Shown piece by piece: positions 8,258-14,116 of a DNA stretch of 14,267 nucleotides. The notes under the pieces were generated by a model, which worked only from the letters and a program-made list of their open reading frames with translations, had not been told where the DNA came from and made no database searches. The stretch lies in NCBI GenBank assembly GCA_945957305.1, contig CAMFLN010000012.1:1-14267 (forward strand), given 5' to 3'. The position numbers and the translations under genes were made by a program. The stretch comes from an uncultured Planctomycetaceae bacterium. Its GTDB lineage: Bacteria; Planctomycetota; Planctomycetia; Pirellulales; JACPPG01. Every line of letters begins with the position of its first letter. The first letter of the stretch is position 1.

Positions 8258-8923
8258 CTAATGCGTCTCGAACCGTATGTACCGCAACGGTTCAGCCACG
8301 AAGCGGCGATGACAGTCTTCGCTACAAAAGTAGTAGGGATGCCCGCGATAGTCAGCATCTGCCTTTGCGGCACCACGACTGATCCGCATGCCGCAAACCG
8401 GATCGACGAGGACATCCAGTTCGAAGTTTTCCGCGCCGCGATCGAGTCGCAGGTAGGTGTCGAGAAACTCCAACAGCTTTCTCTCGACCCATGCAGAAAT
8501 CACCGTTTCATCAATCTGGCTCAGCGGTGTGCGCAGATTGTCGTGCGCGTCGAACTTGAGAAAGACCGGCATCATGTACAATTCATACGCGACGACCAGA
8601 TTCTCGATCGGTTCATCGTGCTCGATGGCGAACTCGACTTTCGTGGTGGCCGGGAAGCGATTCGAGTAGCCGAACCAACATGCGCAGCGGTCGTTCCGAT
8701 CCGCCTTGGCAAGTTTTGCGTTCTCGAAATAACTCGCCAGCTTCTCCATTCGCGGACGAACAATCGTCGCAACGAGCCGGCCCGCAATCTCCTCGAATCT
8801 TCTTTGGCGCGGCTCAAAGTCGGCCATGAACCGCTGAGCCTGTTCTGCCGACCATCTCGGCTCGCGGCGAGAAGCAGCTAAGCGCAATTCGATCTGTCGC
8901 GAGAATTTTGACGATTCGTCCAC
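8258..8923 (-). CDS. YHS-domain protein with an uncharacterised N-terminal domain
   Basis: A 221-residue soluble protein with no signal peptide or membrane segment. The C-terminal part (about 171-215) is a YHS domain: DPVCGM at 174-179, then YYFCSEDC at 197-204. This leaves three metal-ligand cysteines (C177, C200, C204) in the family's usual spacing. YHS domains occur in copper ATPases and other metal-handling proteins and probably bind the transported metal. The N-terminal 165 residues are mainly helical, charged and aromatic, with a CACWFGYSNRF stretch at 80-90; I do not recognise them. The GTG start is chosen because GGGGAGG lies seven bases upstream (8931-8937); the nearby ATG codons are in another frame. 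It lies 81-100 bases ahead of the ATPase gene on the same strand and probably belongs to the same operon as a cytoplasmic metal carrier or sensor; that role is inference. Confidence 0.85.
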   Translation of the reverse strand: MDESSKFSRQIELRLAASRREPRWSAEQAQRFMADFEPRQRRFEEIAGRLVATIVRPRMEKLASYFENAKLAKADRNDRCACWFGYSNRFPATTKVEFAIEHDEPIENLVVAYELYMMPVFLKFDAHDNLRTPLSQIDETVISAWVERKLLEFLDTYLRLDRGAENFELDVLVDPVCGMRISRGAAKADADYRGHPYYFCSEDCHRRFVAEPLRYIRFETH

Positions 8924-8930
8924 GGTCCGT

Positions 8931-8937
8931 CCTCCCC
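8931..8937 (-). promoter_or_regulatory. Strong Shine-Dalgarno site deciding the GTG start of the YHS gene
   Basis: The minus strand reads GGGGAGG seven bases before GTG at 8923. Two ATG codons just upstream (8936-8941) are out of frame with the YHS protein, so the ribosome site supports GTG as the true start. Confidence 0.7.
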
Positions 8938-8957
8938 ATCATGAGGGCAACGAACAA

Positions 8958-8990
8958 GGCTCCGGTCGGCAAAATGTTCCGACCGGAGCC
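8958..8990 (-). terminator. Perfect 12-bp hairpin between the small secreted protein and the YHS gene
   Basis: GGCTCCGGTCGG (8958-8969) and CCGACCGGAGCC (8979-8990) pair without mismatch around a nine-base loop. On the minus strand it begins 27 bases after the stop of the 9018-9554 gene and is followed by TTGTTCGTTG, a poor T tract. It is probably a partial terminator or an RNA 3'-end stabiliser separating an abundant first gene from the transporter genes. No separate promoter is visible between it and the YHS start. Confidence 0.7.
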
Positions 8991-9017
8991 CCGCGGCAAA
9001 AGCGTGGCAAACGCGCT

Positions 9018-9554
9018 CTATTTTGTGGCCGGCTTCTTTGCCGCCAACTTTTTCATCAGCTTGTCGTGTTCGGCGATCGCCTTATCCAGTGACGCGGCCG
9101 CGTCACCGCAGCACTTCATCGAACCTTGTGCGTCCACCTCTGCTTTGCACATTTCGAGCATGTCGGCTTGGTGCTTGCTGGCATCCTTCAGGTGCTTCTC
9201 AATCGAGTCCAACGACGCCAGCGTCTCCTTGTCCCCGGCCGCGTGCTTCCGCATATCCGCCAGATGCTTTTCGGTCAGCTTTATATTGTGGCCCAATTGT
9301 TCTGCGGTTGCCTTGGCCACTGCTGGATTGATAGGCCGTTTGTTTTCGTGGGCATCCTGTGCGTACGTACGGTAGTCGTACGCGTAGTCACGGGCATGCG
9401 ACAACGAACGCGAGGTCGACTGCATGCTCATGCCATACTCGCCGCGAATTTTCGCGCCGGCATCGCGAATCTGGGCGTTCGCAGCGCCAACGATTCCGGC
9501 CACCGAAACACCAAACACCGCCACGCCAATCCAGCTCCTGTAGAAGCGATTCAT
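9018..9554 (-). CDS. Small secreted helical His/Cys-containing protein, unknown family
   Basis: A 178-residue protein with a clear Sec signal peptide: MNRFYR, a hydrophobic core at about 8-22, and a likely cut after AANA at 27. The mature part is almost entirely helical (about 30-170) and rich in Lys, His, Asp and Ala, with periodic His (53, 69, 89, 97, 104, 121, 128, 163), Met, C136, and a CC pair at 148-149. This looks like a periplasmic helical bundle that could bind metal, but I do not recognise a family. The open frame extends upstream, but I choose the ATG at 9554 because the signal peptide begins there and GAAAGGG lies six bases upstream. It is the promoter-proximal gene of the leftward metal operon and divergent from the sigma factor gene, which suggests a metal-stress-induced periplasmic chaperone or buffer. 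That role is inference. Confidence 0.8.
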   Translation of the reverse strand: MNRFYRSWIGVAVFGVSVAGIVGAANAQIRDAGAKIRGEYGMSMQSTSRSLSHARDYAYDYRTYAQDAHENKRPINPAVAKATAEQLGHNIKLTEKHLADMRKHAAGDKETLASLDSIEKHLKDASKHQADMLEMCKAEVDAQGSMKCCGDAAASLDKAIAEHDKLMKKLAAKKPATK

Positions 9555-9644
9555 GGGAAACCCTTTCTGATAAATGCCTGCTTTGCCACGCCGGCCGCCG
9601 CCTTCCAGTCGACACACTTCCGGGGACCCCCCTCTCATGCAAGA

Positions 9645-9672
9645 TTAGATGCGGAAATGAAGGCCTTCTTCC
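9645..9672 (-). promoter_or_regulatory. Candidate ECF-type promoter of the efflux operon
   Basis: On the minus strand GGAAGAA (9666-9672) is followed after 16 bases by TCTAA (9645-9649). This resembles the E. coli sigma-E pattern GGAACTT-N16-TCTGA. The start would fall near 9638, giving a leader of about 85 bases before the ATG at 9554. I found no matching motif before the sigma gene, and planctomycete ECF promoters are poorly known, so this is a weak call. Confidence 0.25.
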
Positions 9673-9712
9673 CCGGATTCCCGAAAAAAGTCGAGCGACC
9701 GCGGCGTCCGTA

Positions 9713-9746
9713 GGCTGTGCGAAAACGCACGAGCCGCACGCTTTTT
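9713..9746 (+). terminator. Terminator-like hairpin facing right with no gene before it
   Basis: GGCTGTGCG (9713-9721) pairs with CGCACGAGCC (9726-9735) around an AAAA loop with one bulged G, and a TTTTT run follows at 9742-9746. In the rightward direction this has the parts of an intrinsic terminator, but no rightward gene precedes it. It could end a small RNA, act as an attenuator in a long sigma-gene leader, or block antisense transcription. Confidence 0.4.
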
Positions 9747-9897
9747 GCCCACATGTAAGCGCATAGTGTCCCTCAAACGCCTTTCTGGGTCGGCAGATGG
9801 GACATAAACTGTTTGTGACCAACCGACTAGGCAAAGGGTATGTGGTTTGCAAAAGACTCCCGCGATCAGTCAAGTTTTTGAACGCCGTTCCCAGTGT

Positions 9898-9902
9898 AGG
9901 AG
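9898..9902 (+). promoter_or_regulatory. Shine-Dalgarno site of the ECF sigma gene
   Basis: AGGAG stands six bases before the ATG at 9909 and decides that start over the in-frame ATG codons further on. Confidence 0.7.
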
Positions 9903-9908
9903 TCTGCA

Positions 9909-10529
9909 ATGTCCGTTCGTTCTTCGGATAAGCCGCGAAGATTTATGACGGATGCAGCATCTAACGGAGCAGATCGAGGAGTGAACGCCTCACGGCGGAC
10001 CGAGTCGATCATGCGCATCGTGGAACGCTGTCGGCAAGGAGACCGCCATGCCCAACAGGAGCTTTACGAAGAATTCAAGGACAAGGTCTTGCGGCTCGTC
10101 GTCCGAATGGTTGGCCAACAGGATGCGCCAGATCTGGTACAGCAGATTTTCTTGCAGACGTTCCGCAATATCCGGCAATACTCGGGCCGTGCTCAGTTTG
10201 GGACGTGGCTCTACCGATTGGCGATCAACGAATGCCTACAACTCCGTCGTCGGATACACCGTACGACTTGTTGTACCCTGGATCACGAACCCATCGACGA
10301 CTCAATGTCCTGGTCACTTCAATCAGAGAACCAAGAGCTGCTCGGACGTGCGCTTGAAGGGATCGATGCGGGACTACGGGCCATTTTCCTGTTGCGCGAA
10401 GTCGAGGAGTTGTCGTACGCCGAGATCGCAAGTGTGCTGCAAGTTTCCGCTGGTACAGTGGGATCTCGGTTAAATCGTGCGCGGTCAAGATTGCGAGAAG
10501 AACTCATTGAACTTGGCTGGGAACCGTAG
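9909..10529 (+). CDS. ECF-family RNA polymerase sigma factor
   Basis: A 206-residue sigma factor that would direct RNA polymerase to stress-response promoters. After a polar 30-residue N-terminus come sigma region 2 (about 50-116), with APDLVQQIFLQTF at 73-85 (the core-binding and -10-recognition helices) and GTWLYRLAINE at 98-108, then a short linker, then region 4 (about 145-198), with LREVEELSYAEIA at 162-174 and the helix-turn-helix ending GTVGSRLNRARSRLRE. There are no extra C-terminal domains, so control is probably by the neighbouring anti-sigma factor. The stop is one base before the next ATG, so the two are a coupled operon. It is transcribed away from the metal-efflux operon across a shared regulatory region. 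The family is certain; its targets are inferred from position. Confidence 0.94.
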   Translation: MSVRSSDKPRRFMTDAASNGADRGVNASRRTESIMRIVERCRQGDRHAQQELYEEFKDKVLRLVVRMVGQQDAPDLVQQIFLQTFRNIRQYSGRAQFGTWLYRLAINECLQLRRRIHRTTCCTLDHEPIDDSMSWSLQSENQELLGRALEGIDAGLRAIFLLREVEELSYAEIASVLQVSAGTVGSRLNRARSRLREELIELGWEP

Positions 10530-10530
10530 G

Positions 10531-11490
10531 ATGAATTGCTCCCAGGTTCGCGAACTCATGTCCGCGCTGCACGACCACGAGCTTCGACCTGAGGCTGTGG
10601 CCGAGGTTAACGATCATCTACGGGATTGCGCGGAGTGTTCACGGCTCGTCAGCGAATTCGGCGAGCTATCGAATCTAGCCGCCGGCCTTCGCAATGTGTC
10701 CATGTCTGCACCGGGCTGGGCCACAATTGAAGCCGCACTTGACGCCCACAGTTGGACACAATCTCAGTTCGTGCGCCACCTGAGGAGCCGTCCGGCAAGA
10801 ATTGCAATCGCTGCAGGCCTATTAGTCGCCGCGACGGTCGGTATCGGGGCTTATTACCTTCGTTCTGATCACAACGACCATGAACACGTGGCCGCACATT
10901 TCGGGCATTTCCTCGACGAATTCGATCGGAACCCCGATGAGGCCGAGCAAGTGCTACTAGCAAATTACTCTGGACAGTCCGTAAGCCTCGACGAAGCTGC
11001 CCGGCAATTGAAGTACCAGCCTGTTGCACCTAACGGCTTGCCAAAGGGGTTTACTCGCGATCGAGTTTACCTTCTGAAGATGCCGTGCTGCGTCTGCGTC
11101 CAGTCACGCTACAAGGATGCAACTGGTCGAACGGTAGTAGTATTCGAGCATGTCGATGATCAACCGGCGTGGTTCGGCGATCGGCCAACAATGATGGTGC
11201 AATGCCACGGGCTCGCCACATGTTTGGTCCAAGTTGACGGCAAGCTAGCCGCATCATGGAAGCGACAAAAGCGGGTAATTACGCTAATCGGAGCACTCGA
11301 CTTGGAAGAAGTATCGCGTTTGGTCGAATTTCTCAACGAACTTTACCCGCAATCGGCTGCCTCCGATCAGGCCTTGAATCGCAGCGATGGTTGTAAATGC
11401 CATCACTGTATCTGCCCCTCAGTCGTGCATTCTGATCTCGTATTGCGTAATGCAACCGATACGCGTCCACCGTGGCAACATCTTCAATGA
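10531..11490 (+). CDS. Transmembrane zinc-finger anti-sigma factor with Cys/His-rich outer domain
   Basis: A 319-residue membrane protein expected to hold the upstream sigma factor inactive until a signal arrives. The cytoplasmic N-terminus has the zinc-containing anti-sigma motif with H29-x3-C33-x2-C36 (HLRDCAEC), plus C3 and H14. Residues 89-110 form one membrane helix after a basic stretch, giving an N-in, C-out topology. The outer part starts with a His cluster (H114, H117, H119, H123, H126), followed by a mixed alpha/beta region (about 155-272, LPKGF at 170-174) resembling the extracytoplasmic domains of other anti-sigma factors. It carries nine cysteines: CCVC at 186-189, C225 and C231, and CKCHHCIC at 288-295. 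This suggests direct metal or redox sensing. I start at 10531 because the Pfam-like finger begins there and the codon follows the sigma stop by one base; the open frame runs further upstream inside the sigma gene. The last 72 bases overlap the opposite-strand methyltransferase gene. Confidence 0.88.
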   Translation: MNCSQVRELMSALHDHELRPEAVAEVNDHLRDCAECSRLVSEFGELSNLAAGLRNVSMSAPGWATIEAALDAHSWTQSQFVRHLRSRPARIAIAAGLLVAATVGIGAYYLRSDHNDHEHVAAHFGHFLDEFDRNPDEAEQVLLANYSGQSVSLDEAARQLKYQPVAPNGLPKGFTRDRVYLLKMPCCVCVQSRYKDATGRTVVVFEHVDDQPAWFGDRPTMMVQCHGLATCLVQVDGKLAASWKRQKRVITLIGALDLEEVSRLVEFLNELYPQSAASDQALNRSDGCKCHHCICPSVVHSDLVLRNATDTRPPWQHLQ

Positions 11491-12066
11491 CGCGGACTCT
11501 GCGATTTCCAGTAGCTCGCCCGCTCCCTGCCGGGCGACGCCGGACTCCAACTTCCCAAACCAGCGAACGAGCCACTCTCCACGGGGATTTATCGGCGTCG
11601 AGAAATCGCAAAGAAGAAATAGACCTTTCGGCTTCAAAATGCGTTTTGCTTCGTGGAACGCTTTCTGTTTGACCTGGCGCGGCAGATGATGAAAGACCAT
11701 CGAACTAATCACAACGTCTGCTGACCCATCTTCGAGCGGAACCGCGTCGATTGACCCTCGCACCAGGATTGCGCTGGGGAGACGCCGCCTGGCGATCGAC
11801 AGCATCCGGGGGTCTATATCGACTCCCGTCAGCGCTAGATCTGGACGTTCGAACTCCAGCCTTTGTAGGACTGTTCCTGGTCCGCAACCGAGATCGACAA
11901 GGTTGTCCCCCCTGCCGGCCAATGTCTTTACGTCGGTCACGACATCACGCCAGACACCACCAAGCATTGGACGCGCAAGGAACTCGTAGACTGGCGTAAG
12001 AAGATGAAATCCGGCTCCCGGCAAAAACTCCGTTGCGTCCGCCTTCGCTTCCGAGTTGCTCGACAT
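11419..12066 (-). CDS. Class I SAM-dependent methyltransferase
   Basis: A 215-residue soluble Rossmann-fold methyltransferase of the methyltransf_11/UbiE-like type. Motif I is VDLGCGPGT (about 57-65); the acidic end of strand 2 is GVDIDPRML; the motif near strand 4 is ADVVISSMVFHHLPR; and post-motif RILKPKGLFLLCDF follows. The N-terminus (HLLTPVYEFLARP) resembles small stand-alone methyltransferases whose substrates are unknown. Nothing here identifies the substrate. I choose ATG at 12066 because AGAGG stands eight bases upstream; GTG at 12075 would add three residues. It is convergent with the anti-sigma gene and overlaps its 3' end by 72 bases, so the two cannot share a conventional terminator. 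It is probably an independent unit, and its link to metal handling is only by position. Confidence 0.88.
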   Translation of the reverse strand: MSSNSEAKADATEFLPGAGFHLLTPVYEFLARPMLGGVWRDVVTDVKTLAGRGDNLVDLGCGPGTVLQRLEFERPDLALTGVDIDPRMLSIARRRLPSAILVRGSIDAVPLEDGSADVVISSMVFHHLPRQVKQKAFHEAKRILKPKGLFLLCDFSTPINPRGEWLVRWFGKLESGVARQGAGELLEIAESASLKMLPRWTRIGCITQYEIRMHD

Positions 12067-12624
12067 GCGCCGCACCTCTGCTGGCTATTGCATCCAAATG
12101 CTCTATCTTAGCGTCCAGCCGAACCCATGGCGCCCTATTAGCGATTGAGTCGCTTGTCGACAGCGGCGTCGGGTTGACTGGCAAAAGATCCGCTGTTATT
12201 CCACAGCCGCAATCGCACTGGAGCAGACAACGAAATGCTAGGTCGGTCTCAAGGATGAACGCTCCAGAGGAACGCTAAGAACGTAGCGAGAAATGCCACA
12301 CCAATGATACTTAGAACGATTCTCGCACCCGGGGACAGAGAGGGCGGTAGAATTGTTGATGTGCGGAGCGTCGGTAGTTGCTCAGCTTCGTTCAGATCCG
12401 GTGTTGTGCCGCGCCTATTGAAGGCATACATCAGCTTGGTCAGACACCAAGAAGACAGCTCGCTACGAATCTCGGCCAAGTCCTCCACGACTACAGGTCT
12501 CCGAATCGCTCATATGGTCCAAATAACTCTCAACGAGTTTATCCGTCACGAAGCAACAATATCCAGGGTCTGAGGAGGTTTCATAGAGGACTACTAGAAC
12601 CATCTTGGCTGCACGCACTACGAC
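12067..12624. other. Mostly unassigned region between methyltransferase and lipoprotein genes
   Basis: About 560 bases with no secure gene. Several short frames on both strands overlap one another. Only the minus-strand frame at 12249-12488 has protein-like character (a C-terminal membrane helix) and is listed separately at low confidence. I see no RNA gene, repeat or strong hairpin; promoters for the methyltransferase must lie here but none stands out. Confidence 0.5.
12249..12488 (-). CDS. Doubtful small tail-anchored membrane protein
   Basis: A 79-residue frame starting at GTG, with CGGAG ten bases upstream. The first 50 residues are polar and the last 25 form one plausible membrane helix (about 57-76, IVLSIIGVAFLATFL), ending WSVHP. 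A hydrophobic stretch of this kind is less likely to arise by chance on the opposite side of a gene, and no other strong gene competes here. However, the start is non-ATG, plus-strand frames overlap it, and I recognise no family. It could be a real small inner-membrane protein or noise. Confidence 0.3.
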   Translation of the reverse strand: MEDLAEIRSELSSWCLTKLMYAFNRRGTTPDLNEAEQLPTLRTSTILPPSLSPGARIVLSIIGVAFLATFLAFLWSVHP

Positions 12625-12945
12625 CTAGAGCGGAAACGGGTGCTCTCCTCGTAGACGATACAACTCTCCTTCCGCTTCCTGCCACGAGCCAGACCTTGCC
12701 TTGCCAATGACCGCCTTTAGCAGCTGATAGACGTCGTCGTTTATCGCATCACCACTGTGGCGCGCATCAAGTAGCTGCTCGTCCTTTGCAAGCTCCGCCG
12801 TGTTCTTCATGGTGATGGCAGTCAGAATCGCGTCGAGAAGGCGTCGATTGTCGCGAGCCGCTTCGGTCGGACGACCGCATCCTGCGATCAACGACAATAG
12901 AAAGAACACAAGAGACAATTTGGAGAAGAGCCGGGGTGTTCGCAT
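12625..12945 (-). CDS. Small putative lipoprotein paired with the DUF1559 gene
   Basis: A 106-residue protein with a type II signal peptide: basic start (MRTPRLFSKL), hydrophobic core, and lipobox LIAGC with the lipidated cysteine at 23. The mature 83 residues are charged and probably helical (about 30-100), with no recognised domain. It starts two bases after the DUF1559 stop codon, so the two are very likely cotranscribed and translationally coupled. Small lipoproteins often follow DUF1559 genes in Planctomycetes, but their job is unknown. Envelope anchoring of the pilin-like partner is a guess. Confidence 0.75.
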   Translation of the reverse strand: MRTPRLFSKLSLVFFLLSLIAGCGRPTEAARDNRRLLDAILTAITMKNTAELAKDEQLLDARHSGDAINDDVYQLLKAVIGKARSGSWQEAEGELYRLRGEHPFPL

Positions 12946-12947
12946 TT

Positions 12948-13931
12948 TCAGAAGCTAGCAATTGGCTCCTGTCCGTAGCGGCTGCAAACGGCTTGCCAAA
13001 CGGACAATTGGAGACTGTCTGCGACAGGTCGGACGGAGCCGTCACCCATGAGAATGTTCGTGAGACCGGGATGCTCGCTGTACATCTGGTCGGTATGTCC
13101 ACCTGGCCAGTTCGGTGGATGAATGATTTGCGGTGATTCGTAGATCGACGGTCCGCTATTGGCGCCGACGTAGCTGCCCGCATTGTCGTAATTGATCCCC
13201 GGCCCGCCCGTTCCTGAACTTGCGAACTCATTGTACGAGTAGTGTTTCGCGCCAGGGACAACCCCAGCCCAGACCGCATCGGCGAGATATGGCGAGCGCT
13301 CACCGGCGAATACCGTGTTGGATAATCCGTCGGTCACGTCGGTAGGTCGAACTCGACTGTTGCGGTACATCACGCCATCGCAACCCTTGATCGGCGCTTC
13401 ATAGTTCGTATTTGGTGGCGACGACCAAATATCATTTGCTCCGACGTTGTGGACGTAGTTCGCTCGTGCGAAGTAAACGCCATTGATCACGTTCTGATTG
13501 ATATCGGTGATGCCGACAATTAGCTCTGGATTGTTTGCAGTGGGGCAGAGGAAAAGTGGAATTGGTGTCTGAGTGGCTGCCGTGTTCGCCGGGTCCCAGC
13601 AAGGGCGGCGAAAATCGAGTGTGGCGTGCAGATTCCCTTGCTCCATGAAGGGGAGTAGCAGTGCTAGCCATCCCCAGCCCGGAGGAGAGTCGCCCGTCTG
13701 TGGATCGGGCGTACCGCTGCCCGGAGCGATCACATAGCCTGATGGGTACGTTCCTAGTGACTGCTCGTAGTTCGCAAGCGCTAGCCCGATTTGTTTGAGG
13801 TTGTTCGTGCATTGCGTGCGGCGAGCAGCCTCGCGCGCCGCCTGTACCGCTGGCAGCAGCAATCCAACGAGGATGCCGATGATGGCGATCACGACCAATA
13901 GTTCAACGAGTGTGAAACCTCGGCGCGACAT
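12948..13931 (-). CDS. DUF1559 prepilin-like protein with N-terminal methylation motif and H-X9-DG signature
   Basis: A 327-residue secreted protein with a type IV pilin/pseudopilin start: MSRRG, then FTLVELLVVIAIIGIL (6-21) with the methylation-site F after G5 and E at +5. A helix with the family-typical PAVQAAREAARRTQC follows at about 27-41. The rest is the DUF1559 (SBP_bac_10) domain, ending with SEHPGLTNILMGDGSVR: H287 and D297-G298 have the exact H-X9-DG spacing. The family is massively expanded in Planctomycetes; its role is thought to be in cell-surface or pseudopilus-like structures but is not established. The open frame extends 40 codons upstream, but the ATG at 13931 is chosen because the prepilin leader begins there. 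A good promoter lies 44 bases upstream. No link to metal efflux is evident beyond position. Confidence 0.93.
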   Translation of the reverse strand: MSRRGFTLVELLVVIAIIGILVGLLLPAVQAAREAARRTQCTNNLKQIGLALANYEQSLGTYPSGYVIAPGSGTPDPQTGDSPPGWGWLALLLPFMEQGNLHATLDFRRPCWDPANTAATQTPIPLFLCPTANNPELIVGITDINQNVINGVYFARANYVHNVGANDIWSSPPNTNYEAPIKGCDGVMYRNSRVRPTDVTDGLSNTVFAGERSPYLADAVWAGVVPGAKHYSYNEFASSGTGGPGINYDNAGSYVGANSGPSIYESPQIIHPPNWPGGHTDQMYSEHPGLTNILMGDGSVRPVADSLQLSVWQAVCSRYGQEPIASF

Positions 13932-13974
13932 TTTTGGTGGCCAGGTGGACGTGCATTCGGTCGGGGTGCCGCGC

Positions 13975-14002
13975 ATTCTAACCAAATATTTTGATTTGTC
14001 AA
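13975..14002 (-). promoter_or_regulatory. Sigma70-type promoter of the DUF1559-lipoprotein operon
   Basis: The minus strand carries a perfect -35 TTGACA (13997-14002), a 16-base AT-rich spacer, and -10 TAGAAT (13975-13980), which differs from TATAAT at one base. Transcription would start near 13968, giving a leader of about 37 bases before the ATG at 13931. It is the most convincing promoter in the window and sits in an unusually AT-rich patch between the channel gene and DUF1559. Confidence 0.7.
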
Positions 14003-14116
14003 ACACATTATTTGAACATACAAAAATCATTGCCCGTAGCCTTAAGGCCACTGGCTTTTAAGACTGAGAAGCGGCCGGGGTGGGGGGAGTCGAGGCCGCG
14101 AAGAGGTTACGTCCGA

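Larger units (their letters stand above)
9555..9908. other. Divergent regulatory region between efflux operon and sigma factor gene
   Basis: These 354 bases hold no convincing gene. They contain a candidate ECF-type promoter facing left (9645-9672), a terminator-like hairpin facing right (9713-9746), a small palindrome GAACGCCGTTC at 9880-9890, and the AGGAG ribosome site of the sigma gene at 9898-9902. I could not find a convincing promoter for the sigma gene by eye. Confidence 0.6.

Noticed and set aside
9555..9638. Upstream extension of the small secreted protein to a start at 9638
   Set aside because: The added 28 residues would precede a perfect signal peptide; the ATG at 9554 has its own ribosome site.
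9880..9890. GAACGCCGTTC palindrome as an operator before the sigma gene
   Set aside because: Five-base arms are expected by chance in a region of this length, and no DNA-binding repressor is encoded nearby.
13975..14050. AT-rich patch as a possible replication origin or integration site
   Set aside because: No repeated boxes or direct repeats; a normal -35/-10 promoter explains it.
14071..14099. GCGGCC...GGCCGC inverted repeat as terminator of the channel gene
   Set aside because: Six-base arms with a 17-base G-rich loop and no T tract after it in the minus direction; too weak to call.
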